DNA from: Branchiostoma floridae
Lineage: Eukaryota; Chordata; Leptocardii; Amphioxiformes; Branchiostomatidae
Length of the DNA: 64,000 nt
Assembly: GCF_000003815.2 (NCBI RefSeq)
Contig: NC_049987.1
Coordinates: 14,480,266-14,544,265 of the forward strand
Reading direction: 5' to 3'
The notes under the pieces are model-generated. The model saw only the letters and a program-made list of their open reading frames with translations, made no database searches and was not told where the DNA came from. Below are positions 12,071 to 40,845 of this stretch, piece by piece. The translations under genes were made by a program, and so were the position numbers. The stretch's first letter is position 1; the number at the start of each line of letters is the position of its first letter.

Positions 12071-12769
12071 TTGCTTGTTGAATTTCAATCATGTATGATA
12101 ATTTGGTCTAAAGGTTACTTCCTAAATGCTAGAAGCATCTGTATTGAATTTCTGATATTTCGATGACCTATTATTATTTTTACATTAATTTTACATTACT
12201 TCTATTCTACATATCAGAATGTCTCAGTGTAGTATTACACTTCTACATGTAGGCACATGTCATATAGGTCAGCAGGTTCATTTGCACATGCCTCTTGTGA
12301 CAGCCATTGTAAGGATATGTACTTTGCCTCACCATACTTCCTTCCCTGTCATTTCCTTGTAGTTCTGCTGTTCTGTTTGTTCACGTAGTACGTCCTTCAC
12401 GCAAAGGTTTCCTCAAATTTGCTCAGGTGCTTCCATGGCTTAGTGTACCATTTGGAACTCAGCCCATATCCACAGATCCTGCAGGTGTGGGAAACTGCTG
12501 ACTGGTGATTTACAACTCTGGTTCTTCATCAAAACAATCAGCCACACCTGTGCGTTAACGGTGTATTGGACCATTCTCACATGACTCATGTTATAAAATG
12601 CTATATATAGTAGATTGCACTCATTCCTGAGCTAACCGACATCTATTGCACCACAGTCATCCCTTAGTAAGACATCTGGAGCCCCATAGTTCAAGTTTTT
12701 GAATTTTTATTTAGCCTACCAACGTTATGAAATGCCAGCAATGCAAGTGTGAAGATGTATAAGCATCTC

Positions 12770-13120
12770 ACAACGGGGTTTAAGTGTCACCACGTCATGA
12801 CCAACTGACCAGGCCAAAGGATCCGGACCTTTTGGCATATAGTGGTTGTGAACTGGTGGGCCCAGAATCAATCCTCTGGAGCCAGGAGACTGTTCCTACT
12901 CATCTCTTGTGTTTCACTGGCTCCCATGCCAACCTTATGTGTAATCGCACGGTTATATGAAACTCTGGGATTCAAGGACAAATCTCAAAAAGGAAAGAGG
13001 GAGTAATATAACAGTGGGGTTCAAGCACCACGAACTGACCAGGCCAATGGGTCTGGACATTTTGGCTTAGTGGTTACCAGCATTGGTTTGTGAGCGGCCT
13101 GGGTTCGCTCCCTTCTAATT
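12770..13120 (+). repeat. Two diverged copies of a tRNA-derived SINE-like unit
   Basis: Copy 1 (about 12772-12880) and copy 2 (about 13014-13120) share CTGACCAGGCCAA and then GGAC, TTTTGGC and GTGGTT blocks. Copy 2 has a perfect A-box consensus TGGCTTAGTGG (13063-13073) and a near-perfect B box GGTTCGCTCCC (13102-13112), arranged as in tRNA. Copy 1 has a disrupted A box and no B box. The family name is unknown. Confidence 0.6.
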
Positions 13121-13165
13121 GCCTCTTCTGCTTCAAACAGTTAGAATGAATACAATTTTAACAAC

Positions 13166-13221
13166 CTGTTTATAAAATGTCAACTCTCTCTCTCTCTCTC
13201 TCTGTTTATAAAATGTCAACT
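13166..13221. repeat. (CT)n tract flanked by 20-bp direct repeats
   Basis: CTGTTTATAAAATGTCAACT occurs at 13166-13185 and again at 13202-13221, with a CT dinucleotide run between. This looks like a small duplication around a microsatellite. Confidence 0.8.
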
Positions 13222-13905
13222 ATGATCCATCTAAACAGTATTTGATTACCTAAAAATTGAAATATTTCAACTATTTTTCTAACCTTTCTAAAAATTAGAA
13301 AGCATGAGTTCTTATGACAACTAAAGGGGAGAATGTCTGTTATTCTGTACCAATATAGCTTCTGCCCAACATCTTAATTTAGATGCATTTTCCCATTTAT
13401 ATTCCCAATAATATGTTTATTGCTTGGAGTGGGCTAAAGTGCCTGTCCTTGGTAATCTTATTTTGGGTACAGATACCAAAACAGGAGTACTATAAAAGTA
13501 GTAGCAAAAGATATTTATTGCGTAACTGTCACGAGATGTAGGATTCTCTTTTTAAAATCTATTTTGGGATTCTGGATTAGCTGTTGCCAAAACAACACAC
13601 AAAGGTTGGCAGTTGAACTTGTAAGAGACTAAACAACAACTGTTTGCTATGACATATTCTTTTATATCCTGTGTTGAAATTATTTACCAAAAGCCTATCG
13701 AGTGATTGCACGAACCCATAGAAAGCATTGGGAGAAACCACATCAATTACAGTAAGGTGGCAGCACCAAAGACAATGCACAATGGACAGGTGTAAATATT
13801 TAGATTTCCTTCTTCTGATGTTTTGCGCCCCAGTCAATACAAGATAGTTTACTGTGCTTGTTATCTTACTTGTCTCCAAGAAGTACATCCTTCAAAGGCA
13901 TAATG

Positions 13906-13911
13906 AATAAA
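13906..13911 (+). terminator. Candidate polyadenylation signal AATAAA (+ strand)
   Basis: AATAAA is followed by T/GT-rich sequence (TTTTATTTTTTG, TTTTTTGTGTATCG), as expected of a downstream element. It would imply a long (about 5 kb) ARFGEF3 3' UTR, or belong to an unseen transcript. Confidence 0.25.
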
Positions 13912-14842
13912 TCAATAGATATTTTATTTTTTGTCTCACTTTATTTTTTGTGTATCGTAAGTAATTTTGATGCTTTGGTCTCTTCATAGAACTGATTTAC
14001 AAGAATGTCCATAGCATTTGAGTTTTAATTTATTTCATTATTTTGCCTCAGTTGCCTTATTTGTGTTTGCATTATGTTACTGTGGGCTAGCATCCTACAA
14101 GGACTGAAAATCAGGAAAAGGTATCATAATCATGGTATAAACCAGAGGTCTACTGAAAGATGCTTATCCCAAAATGTTATCTTGTATTTAAAAAACACAT
14201 GCAGTGCTGCAGTATTGTCTCATTAGTAGCAAACAACAATACTGTTTTTTTTTTGTAAATATTGTTTCCCTCGATGTAAACAACATGCTGTGGTTTCCAA
14301 AGAGACAGGTGCCATTCCTTGGTAATCCTTAGAGCACACATTGTCTTAAGGTGGCAGCTTATCTCAAGATGGGCTCCGTTTTTGTTGGAGTTTCCTGAAG
14401 TCTCATATTTTTTCAATATTTTTTTACCTACAATGGATCCTTTGATCACTTTGCTGTACAGACTACTTTGGCACCCATTCCTATTTAAACATTCTGGCCT
14501 TTCGCCATCTACAGTCTACAGTGTTACAAGAAATAACTGTAAACCTAACGCTAGTTCACATTTTACCATTGCTTTTAAAATCACTATCAAGGGATATCAA
14601 GTCGACGAACTGCGGTTTCAAACTGTAATGTTTTGAAAATATTGCAATTTAAAAAACACAATCTGTCTACTTAATATCCTCAAATACCCTGTTTTAAAAA
14701 GCAACGGATATTGGATACCCACGGATAAAGGTGAACAAACGTTACATGTATAACTGAGATGTGAAAGAAATTAGACAATACATACAGACAATACATACTG
14801 GCAGATGAAAACACAGCTCATTCATGGTATACATAATATTTG

Positions 14843-16710
14843 CTTTATTCTGAGAAGGTCAAACAATTCTGACTCTACTGCAAACGAAAAACGAATACAA
14901 AATATCTTAAAAGCTTTATTTGTCTCTCTTTCTAGCATCAAACATATAAGATATGCAAGTACACCACCGTAATGGTACATGTGTCTGTATCGATTTAACA
15001 TACAGGTTTCCTAAAGGTTTTTGTGCACTATACAGCAGTTTTAACTCTCTATGTCACCCAAGATATTGTTGATACAGCAAGTTGGTCTCCTATGTAGAAA
15101 AGACAGTAGGGAATCCTGCATCTTGAGCATACTGTGGTTTCTTAAGTACTAAGACATCTGGAATATAAGTCAAAGGAATAAGGAAAGATTGCACAAAAAC
15201 AGAATGGACCATCTGACACATTCACCCATTGCATTGATGCGTTGCCACATAATATTTGTTCAACATGAACCCCCTCTAGATAGTTTGGTTCAGTCTGAAT
15301 ATAAGGTGAGTGGACCACAGTATTTACAGAGATAGGGGTGGTAAGGTTGGTATGAAGGAAGTGGTAATGCAACAGTGGAATGTGCTCTTCCTTAACACAC
15401 GCACACACCAATAGCTTTAATGTATGCTTAATAATAAGTAAAGAAAATACAGACACATTTTAAAAGACAGTCATTTTTAGTATATGGTGTTAGTATAACC
15501 AAGTGATACAGCAAAGAAACCATACAACACTGCAATAACACCTAAATCTAGTGGGTTTCTAAGAATTTAAAATCTTACTGATAGATGTTCATATTTATGT
15601 ATGTCGTTAAAACAAGCTTATGATGTACGGTACTTGTCTGTCTATTTTGTGTTTGTTTTCTATATTTTTATATCACAGCATTTGATCTCAGCTCTTACCA
15701 GTTTTTTTATTAGGTCATTGACTTAACTTAGCATGTCTACATTCAAAACATTGATTTGTTTACTGCATTTGTAAAGTAGCTACCACACGGTACCCATTGA
15801 AACCACACACCGTCTGGATCTGTAAACATTTCAATTGATAAAGAAAATTATCGCAGTTAAAATAAAGACTGTTCTATTGGTTAGAAAACAAACTTTGATC
15901 TTAAAAAGACAAGACAAACAATCTTACTCTAAACTGTCCAAAGTCCACTCCCTCTGCAACAACTTCATTGTTTTGATCAGTGTTTTTCCAATGAGTTCCT
16001 ATGGGATGGACACTTAATCATCTTGTTACATGAAATAGATAAGACTTTAATATGTTAAAATTGCGAGGAGTGAAAGATGTAACCCCAATACGTCAGTTCC
16101 AAATCTCATCAATTACTGAGTAATTAGTGACACTAAACAAGTATTGTGCATTAATTTTGTATAATTAGTAATGACAGTGACGACTTAAATATAAGTGACA
16201 ATGATGAAACCTTCTATGCACCTATACTTGCTCCCTACACCCATCTACTTCTTTTGTCTAGGAATCACGCATACACACATCAGTTTGGTCTTCGACAAAT
16301 CATTTGATGATTGAAAACGACAACACGATAAATTCTCTGCCTCCAAATTTCTGATTGGTATCTTGTTCGAAATCATCACGGCGTAGAGGCTATAATTATT
16401 TTGATACACTGTACACGACAGACTGACAAATTGACAGTTGAGAGGATCCTAGCCTCTTTTGTAAAGTCTAACGTTAAAGACAGTTTGCCTTCACTGACAC
16501 CCTTGTACTTGTCATTGATACGAGTGCTATACTGTCCACCAATCTTGTGCCTTTATAAATACGGTAGCTCTATACAGTTTTGCCAATGGCATAATACTCT
16601 CAAATGGTTTTTGCACAATAAAAAAGGAAGTTTGAATTCCCTCTTGGCGCCACGTAGCTTTATGGAATCATTTGGTCAGAGAATTCAATTTTGGACGTGC
16701 GATGACAGAA
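14843..16710 (-). other. Candidate Runx 3' UTR
   Basis: The region lies directly 3' of the Runx stop on the minus strand. Minus-strand AATAAA hexamers occur at 14844-14849, 14915-14920 and 15706-15711, and any could end the transcript. Vertebrate RUNX mRNAs also have long 3' UTRs. The choice of site cannot be made from sequence alone. Confidence 0.4.
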
Positions 16711-33974
<17,264 letters not shown>

Positions 33975-33995
<21 letters not shown>

Positions 33996-34020
33996 CGCCA
34001 AGATGGCGGACTTTAGTTGA
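33975..34020 (+). promoter_or_regulatory. SUPT3H core promoter: NRF1-like and YY1 motifs, mini-uORF
   Basis: CATGCGCA (33975-33982) resembles an NRF1 half-site. CCAAGATGGCGGAC (33998-34011) is a textbook YY1 element of the kind found at or just after housekeeping TSSs. The ATG in the YY1 motif opens a five-codon frame (MADFS, stop at 34018-34020) ahead of the main start. Confidence 0.65.
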
Positions 34021-34074
34021 CAATTTTCCTTTCATTTGACAATTTTACCTCCGTAGACACTTTCCCAAGCTAAC

Positions 34075-34143
34075 ATGACGAAACCGAAGTCCAAGAAAAA
34101 GTCGGAGAAGCCCAAGGAGGCTTCGACACCGACCGAGAGTAAG
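34075..34143 (+). CDS. SUPT3H: SUPT3H exon 1
   Basis: It holds 23 codons from ATG in context TAACATGA to AGTAAG|GTAAGG. The low-complexity basic N-terminus would be expected to be disordered. Confidence 0.75.
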
Positions 34144-34668
34144 GTAAGGCCCGTAGAACAGCCGCGACCCCCCGTGTTTTGCTGATTCACGTACAGACTT
34201 GTTTTCGCCTAGCTCCAAAGGAACGGTATTATGTAATATACCGTTCCTTTGGAGCTAGTTTTCGCCCAGCTGCGACCACATGACTGATGTGCGTAGGCGT
34301 ATGATTGAAAGGCGCTCGTATGTCCTGTTCTGCTTTGACAAATCTCTAACTGTACACGTTCTATTGTCGGGACTCGCCTTTAGTAATCCAAACAGTAACT
34401 TCAAAGTGCCGACCTATTTCCTGTTTGCTAGTTTGTGGGTCATGGCAACAAGCGTATTTACGATAACACCTGTAGAAATTACTAGAACGTTTGACGTGTT
34501 ATAATTTTTCCCAAAACATGCCCTGACTTGGTTTCTATGTACATTTCCGTTTTTGACGTAGGTGAACGTACCAACTGAAAGTCCCATAGGACAAACACCA
34601 ACAAGCGCTCCACCTAGCGGGAAAGTTGCACCCAAGTCGTGGTTTACTGCCGAGATACAACTTATGAT
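34075..34668 (+). CDS. SUPT3H: SUPT3H-like protein (SAGA subunit SPT3), first two coding exons, 3' partial
   Basis: Exon 1 (34075-34143) encodes a Lys-rich start, MTKPKSKKKSEKPKEA, with donor AGTAAG|GTAAGG (phase 0). Exon 2 (34562-34668) follows acceptor TTTGACGTAG and ends CTTATGAT|GTATGT (phase 2). Its last residues, KSWFTAEIQLMM plus a Y codon expected after the junction, match the start of the SPT3 histone fold (human KSISFATELQSMMY; yeast VEIQQMM). SPT3 is the TBP-contacting histone-fold subunit of SAGA. TAF13 has a related motif (LFSKELRCMMY), but the Glu-Ile/Leu-Gln spacing and the Runx neighbour favour SUPT3H. Only about 58 codons are visible and the remaining exons must lie beyond 64 kb. 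Expression is probably ubiquitous, given the YY1-type promoter. Confidence 0.75.
34201..34266. mobile_element. Miniature foldback element with 9-bp target duplication
   Basis: Two perfect 21-bp inverted arms (34209-34229 and 34238-34258; CTAGCTCCAAAGGAACGG..) surround an 8-bp loop. GTTTTCGCC flanks the unit on both sides (34201-34209 and 34258-34266), like a 9-bp target-site duplication. The inserted unit would be 48 bp, TAGCTCC...GGAGCTA. It sits in SUPT3H intron 1. Confidence 0.7.
34562..34668 (+). CDS. SUPT3H: SUPT3H exon 2
   Basis: It is in phase with exon 1. It encodes VNVPTESPIGQTPTSAPPSG, then KVAPKSWFTAEIQLMM. Reading through the donor gives unrelated residues (YVSQYTFSSS), which supports splicing at GTATGT. 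Confidence 0.75.
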
Positions 34669-37600
34669 GTATGTGTCTCAATATACTTTTTCATCTTCAT
34701 ATGTTCTCCATTACTTTTTGTTGGTGTCTTTAAAAGTATGCCAAGTATTCTGGCAATGTGTCATGACCGAATAGTACTTTACACAACATTTACAGCTGAA
34801 ATTGTCTTCATTCATAGTTAGAGTATAAAAGACCTGTTTCTTCCAGATCTCTTCAGTGTCACTGACGAAGGATAGTGGATTCTATCCGAAACGTCTGACC
34901 GTTTCAAAACCATATCCAGTTGCTTGAGTAACTATTTTTGGCGTACCTTATTACCTGGATGTCTAACCTACATCGACGAACTTTTACAGCTATTGTAGAC
35001 TGTTAGGTTTTTGTTAAACTAAATGTAAGTTACAGAACACACAAGTAGTTGTGGTCGTCTAAGTTTCATAAGTAGCCCTATTCTTTGTGGTGAGTACATA
35101 ATAGTGTAGTACTGGTATTTATGTGGCGTCAACATGAAAAATGGAGTAGTCTAACCAACCACCACACCCTTCGCTAAATGTTGGTATTAAAAGTTAACAA
35201 ATCATCGAAAATCAGCTTACGTTCTGTTTGAATCAGACGACAAAAGTGCTACATAGTTGATAGGAATGTTAATACAGTCAATCTCTCATTTAGCAATTCT
35301 AATTTGGTCAAAGTTCGTATTCGTAGCTATTTAAATAGGACTCACCGGCCTGTCCTTGTGACACCAATCTTGTCATGCCTAAGTGCTAGGTATGCGAGAT
35401 GTTTTTCCACTGTCCGGGGCGCGCTAGGCGTAAACAAGTGAAAAACACCTGACGTGCCTATTGTGTAGGGGCAGGCCGAGGAATGCCATTGGTATGTCCA
35501 CTCTTTGTGCAGTTGTCAGGAGATCAGAGGTAATTGACATGGGATAGTTTGTTGATCAGTCCGCCCCACCCAGCTCCAGTTTGACCCAGTTCTTGTGTAT
35601 TGTCCAGGGAGTAGAATTTTTCTCTGTGAAAAAGTCGCGTGGGTGGCTCACCCCAGCCACATAGAGAGAGAGGAATTCTGACCACATTGTTGAAATGTGT
35701 GAGAAAATTGATTAGCACAGTAGACAAAGATCAGGACCAGAGTTCTAGAAAAGCCCTTGCCTTTTGTGAACCAAGCAGTGTGGGAGGTCTGTTACTTATC
35801 AGCAAAATCTTTTTCTTCCTCTTTTTTGCCATAGGTGGTTGTCTAAAACATTTTGTAATTATAGCTTTTGTAAAGTGATTTCTATCTAAAATATTTGCAT
35901 TTTGGAAAGCAGCTCTTCAAAATTACTGTTTAGAGGCAACTATACTGACTTTAAAAATAAACATGGACAGTCAAGTTCTGTAGTTTGAAAGTTGAATGAG
36001 AGGAAGTTTTTGCCTTTTGTACTTTATGCCTAATAAGTTTTAATCGGGTGCTTGGGGTGGTAAGTTTTACTTGTACAGTTGTAGTAAAAAAAGATGAAGG
36101 AAAATGTCCCAAAAGTATGACCCATTCGATTCGAATACATATGTCAAAACCTGCAATACTCCAAAATTGCTTTCATAAAGGAGCAATATCAATTTCTTGA
36201 TTAAGTGTCAAGTATATTTTGTACCACTGTCTCTCAAACACATACATAAAATGGTGTGGAACTTACTAAATGATAATGAGCTCTAAAAATGAGCTTCTTT
36301 AATTTGTATTCAACATGTACATAGTTTACTTGTTATTCTTATTGTTATCCCTAGACGATCTTCGTTAGCGAAGCAGAGCCATGATGATGACTACTCATTG
36401 TAGTTAAAGTAGTTGTATTTATGTTTTTCACTCAGTCTTGAAGTAGTGTTTTGTCCTGTAATTTGTAAAATGAGTGATGCTTTTCAAATTATGTTCCAAA
36501 AACAAGATAACATAGACCATGTACAAGTAAACCTGTCAATACACCTCCGTGTTAGCTCTTCAAATACTGGTTCTGCATGGTAACAACTTCTAAATACACT
36601 CCTGTTTCCGGCACAACATATCTTGAATGCTTTCAATTCGTTTCTCTATTTGCGCAGAGTCCCGTTCTGTTACCTGTAGTGAGAGGTTCCTTCCTGTAAG
36701 GTTCATTAGTTCTAACATGACAGGAGGGCTGACCAGTGTCATGTTTCTTCTTATTTTCCATTCATTGGTTCAGGTAAATTTGTGGGCACGACCGCCCCCA
36801 TGTTATTCCTCGAAACACCTGGCGTGCCAGGGGCTTGTGAATTGACTCTTGATACGGTGTGGTGGTCAGGTTGTTAGGTGAGACAGGCGCTGTTCTCTAA
36901 TAGCCTATTCAGCTCATTCAGGCAGCGCCCTGTAAGCACTTAACAGCTTCCGTAACAATTGTTGTTTGTTTTGAAATGGAGGATAAGCAGGTGAAACAAA
37001 AGCCCCCTCCCAGCGAATCGGCGGCGCCTTTACCTCTCTCGCCTGTTTTTAAAGAAATGTGGGAACGTTGGGTAATGAAGTTACGCCGCGGGTTTTAGCG
37101 GTTGTCGTGGCATGGCTATTGGCGTCAGCGCTTTGTTTACCGGTCGGCGGCAGATCTGACGTTGGATAAGCGGCACACGCCCCCACATGGGTCAGGTATA
37201 GCTGTTGTTGGTGGCAACAAATTTCACCATTTATTTAAAGCATAGTCGATTTTCTGCAGCTCAAAATGCTTGCAACGGGTATACTTGGCAATGCAATAAA
37301 CCCTTAATGTGCATTTAATACTGTACACGTTGAAAAGTGCATCGTGCCTGCAGCCGTGCATAGCTTAATTCAATACAGGATTTAGGAACTCTTCATTCAC
37401 ACAAATAAGCTCAAGCACACCGTGTCTCACGCCTCTTAGGCACATCAAAGCCCGCCGCAGAAAGCCCTAATTGGCAATTCATTACACAGGTAACATGTTG
37501 TCATTGCAGGCTTTAGCTCTTTCTGTAGAAGCTGCAAGGTGTGTTGCAACAGAACACATGCTGCTCAATACATACCCCCCCAGGACATTTCTGTCTGCAA

Positions 37601-37690
37601 TTTGGTAACATCTTGAGCATCCAATTTGCTCTGCAATACCAGCAGTTCCCAATACATGAGACAGGTCAGAAATAAATGCAATCAACTCAC

Positions 37691-37736
37691 CTTTTGCATT
37701 CGAGCTGTCCATCAGCACAAAGCAGTATGCATGCAT
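37691..37736 (-). CDS. Candidate Runx distal (P1) first exon, option B
   Basis: The minus strand has ATG, then 15 codons, MHAYCFVLMDSSNAK plus one base, and donor AAAAG|GTGAGT (phase 1). Joined to 32048 it would read ..[13 protein letters not shown]. It is an alternative to, or used together with, option A 160 bp upstream. Prediction only. Confidence 0.25.
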
Positions 37737-37894
37737 TTTTTATCTTGCAGTAAATGATATACACACACTCTTTCTGTAGGTTTGCAATGTATATACATGA
37801 ATTTTAGCCTGCAACCCTGGACACTTATGATACGTTGCATAAAGCGGCTTACTAACCGGGGGAGGAATCAAAAGTAAACTGAGGATTGACTTAC

Positions 37895-37943
37895 TACGAA
37901 AGGGATCCAAGTCAAAGGCCTGCCAACGGTACACCTCCAACAT
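37895..37943 (-). CDS. Candidate Runx distal (P1) first exon, option A
   Basis: The minus strand has ATG in context ATACCATGT (A at -3). Sixteen codons follow, MLEVYRWQAFDLDPFR plus one base, then a strong donor CGTA|GTAAGTC (phase 1). That is exactly the phase the in-exon acceptor at 32048 needs, and the join would read ..DPFR-N-SRRFSPF. Vertebrate P1 peptides are also short, aromatic-rich and end just before xSTSRRF, but the MAS(N/D)S start is not present. The upstream sequence (38.04-38.54 kb) is CpG-rich with a GC box. Prediction only. Confidence 0.4.
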
Positions 37944-38540
37944 GGTATTAGAGTGAAGGCTCCCCTCAGGCGCTCAGACACTACAAGTGCAAGGGAAGAA
38001 AAATAACGGGATCAGCTGTGGAGACGGAGATTGGCTGACTGCGAGGTGGCAGTGGGCGGTGTGAGGTGGAGAACCCACCACTAATTATGCGGCACCTGCC
38101 GGGATGGACCACCACAGGTTATTGTCTCCGGCCCTGCTCGGGATTAAAGCCGCAGACGTGGGCCCTTACCTTTACACCGCGCAGAGTCACGGTACCATTT
38201 ACCTGCTGCTATTGTCTCCTCCCTATACAGCGTAGTCCAGACCCTTTGTTTCCTTGCAACTTCTCGTCTACTTGCACAGATTTAGCTGACAATGGAGGAT
38301 GTAATAAAAGGTACGATGGTGTAAATCCTCTCCATGTGAGTCGTCCACAGGGCGGGGGAGCTTGGGCGCTTTGACGTATCGGGGAAGATGTGTCCGGTAC
38401 GCGTGATCGCGAGCTCACACGGAACAAGACAGGCAGCTGACATTTTTGATTTTCGTTAAAGCCGTCGTCGCCCCGCTCCCCGGTTGGCGCACGTTTCCCC
38501 GTGGGAACGGATTGGTGAGATTTTGTCCTTGATCAGGGCT
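37944..38540 (-). promoter_or_regulatory. Putative Runx P1 promoter region
   Basis: This lies upstream of candidate exon A on the minus strand and has more CpG than the surrounding intron. It contains a GC box (GGGCGGGG, about 38352), two ATTGTC SOX-like motifs (about 38120 and 38211) and an ACCACA RUNX core (38111-38116). Promoter function is inferred. Confidence 0.3.
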
Positions 38541-40681
38541 TAGTTGTGATGCAACATGAGTGATACCCGGAATTTAGCTTCACACTTTCCTTTGTCTCAC
38601 AATTGAGCGCTGATCTGTCTGTCTGGATGTAAAGATAATGGACAAAGCGCCCCGACCCAACAAAGATAACAGCCTGACACAGATACCGTCATGCAAAACG
38701 CTTTGAATGTCAGACCAAATTAAAGTCATCCACTTCCATGGGTCTAACACAGGCTATGTAGATGCTCACTTTGTGTGGATCAGTCCAATTAGTATTGAAG
38801 TAATTAGCGTGTTAGATGGATACAGCCATCATTAGCAGCTGGACCTTTATGATCTAAAGACAGGCTTTCACAAATCTAGTTTCGGCACCTGTACCCTCAT
38901 TGACCATGCTGTCACAGGTGGTCCCTATTGGTTGAAAAGCTCCCCCTGTTGAAAGCTGAGCAAAGAACAGCAAAACTAGGGATGAACATGAGAAATGGTG
39001 TTTGAAAGTCTAAAAGACTTAAGGTCACATGTATTGATTAAGATTATTGCTTTGTTGGCAAAATTTATAACCTGAAAAAGGAGCAAAATGATAGATTTTA
39101 CTTTTAGTGATAGAAGAAAGGATGTTGACTTTCTACCACCTGTAGTAATATCTTTGGATGACAAAATTTAAAAAAAATCATATCTGATAAAAAGAATACA
39201 ATAATTCAGTTTATGTGAATGATAAACAGTTGCAAATGACACTGATTACCAATGGGGCCCTGCACAGTTGTCTTTGTAGGGAGTGACTCATACAATGGTC
39301 TAGATTATAATGTAGGTCATTGAGATATCAGACATACCTTTAACTAAGGAATGATTCAACCTTGACAACAGTTTAGAAAAATGCTTGATAAGGATAAATA
39401 CCTCATAGGCTTTCATGTTCAGTATGTTAGGTGTTATCTATATACGATCCTGTTATCTTTCAAGAAATTCCTTTCTTCAAGTTTGGATATGGCCTGGCAA
39501 GATACAATATCTCTTAATACCAGATGACTTTTCACTCTGCTATTCTTTCTCCACTTTAGAATTCCAAATTAAAAATACAATCAAAGACACCCCTTTTTTT
39601 GTATCTCTTTGTTGAGATTTGATATTGGCATTGATTTAACATGATGTCTCAAGTGGGAAAGCAATTGTAAATAAGCTATCTTGCTCTTTTGTTTTCTAAA
39701 ACTAATACAGTTGACCTTCATCGAACTTTACATGATAAAAGCTGTTTGTAGTAATGGATAGATCTTTTCCATTGTGCGAATCGTGCTGGTACGATTTGCG
39801 GAGTTGCACGACGTTCCCTTGTCGTGTAATCGGCATCACGCATCAAAGAATTACCGGACAAAGGACATGGCGTAATCATGTCACCCTTTGTGATGGACAC
39901 AAGCTCGACAATAATTGCTTACACACGATCTAATTAAGGAATGGCGGGGATACATCATCGATTACGGGAAACAAAGGGGCCAATGGCTCGAAAGATGTCA
40001 CTTTTCAAACACGAGGGGTTTTTATGATGGTGAGTTGTGGTAATAGTGAGTGATATCACGCTCTGGGGATTAAGGCTTTTCACTTATTGTCGTGCAGATG
40101 GCGGTCTGGATTCTCTCGCGGAGGTTTTTTCCGTGAGGTGGCTAAAGAGGGTTTTACATGGCTGGATGGGCCTGTATACAAATGGTTTAGTTTGGGATCT
40201 GTCATGGGTTGTTAGTTTTATTGTATGCCTTTTTTAAAACTGACAAGCTGGTTTATGTCAGAGTTTGGAGGGTGAAAGAGCTGTCACTGGAGAGTGGCTA
40301 TTAGTTATCTGTGTCTTGTGCACTTTGCTGGAACAGTGCATTACGTCTCCATGAATAAAATAATAGAGATGGACAAAGGATGTTTGTTTTTCTTTGTTTT
40401 GAAATAAATTGCTAAGTCTATTGTGTAGGAACATATATCTGGATTTTAAAAATATTTTGATGACAAAAACTATTGTGGCTGCTGTGTAACAAAGTTTTTG
40501 CATTCTGAGGCATAGACTCTACAAAATGTTTTGGTCTTATTTGTCATACAATCATTGTACGATCGCAAACTGAGGGCTAAAAACTCAATTGTCTTGTCAG
40601 GGAAAAGACTGTTTTAGATCCTTGTCAGCAGTTTGTTCTGTTTGGCCTTGTACTAAGTTGTAGTGTTATCCCAACATTTTC

Positions 40682-40744
40682 TAGCTTCCGAGTCTCTTCT
40701 GTCCTTTCCGCAAATAAGGGAGGACAGAAGAGACTCCCGAGCTA
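40682..40744. mobile_element. Foldback (hairpin) element with TAGC...GCTA ends
   Basis: A perfect 16-bp inverted pair, GAGTCTCTTCTGTCCT (40690-40705) and its complement (40721-40736), extends imperfectly to 24-bp arms starting TAGCT and ending AGCTA. No target duplication could be seen. It may be kin to the elements at 34201 and 61040. Confidence 0.5.
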
Positions 40745-40845
40745 CAAAAAAATAGTACAATAGATTTAGATACCAGGCTATGTTCTGTTACAGCCTTCTG
40801 TGAAATTTTATTACACCAAAAAGGATGAATATGACAACACCTTTA

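Noticed and set aside
11705-12166. Open frames with WLVG or NQPT repeats
   Set aside because: Produced by the (TTGG)n repeat on both strands.
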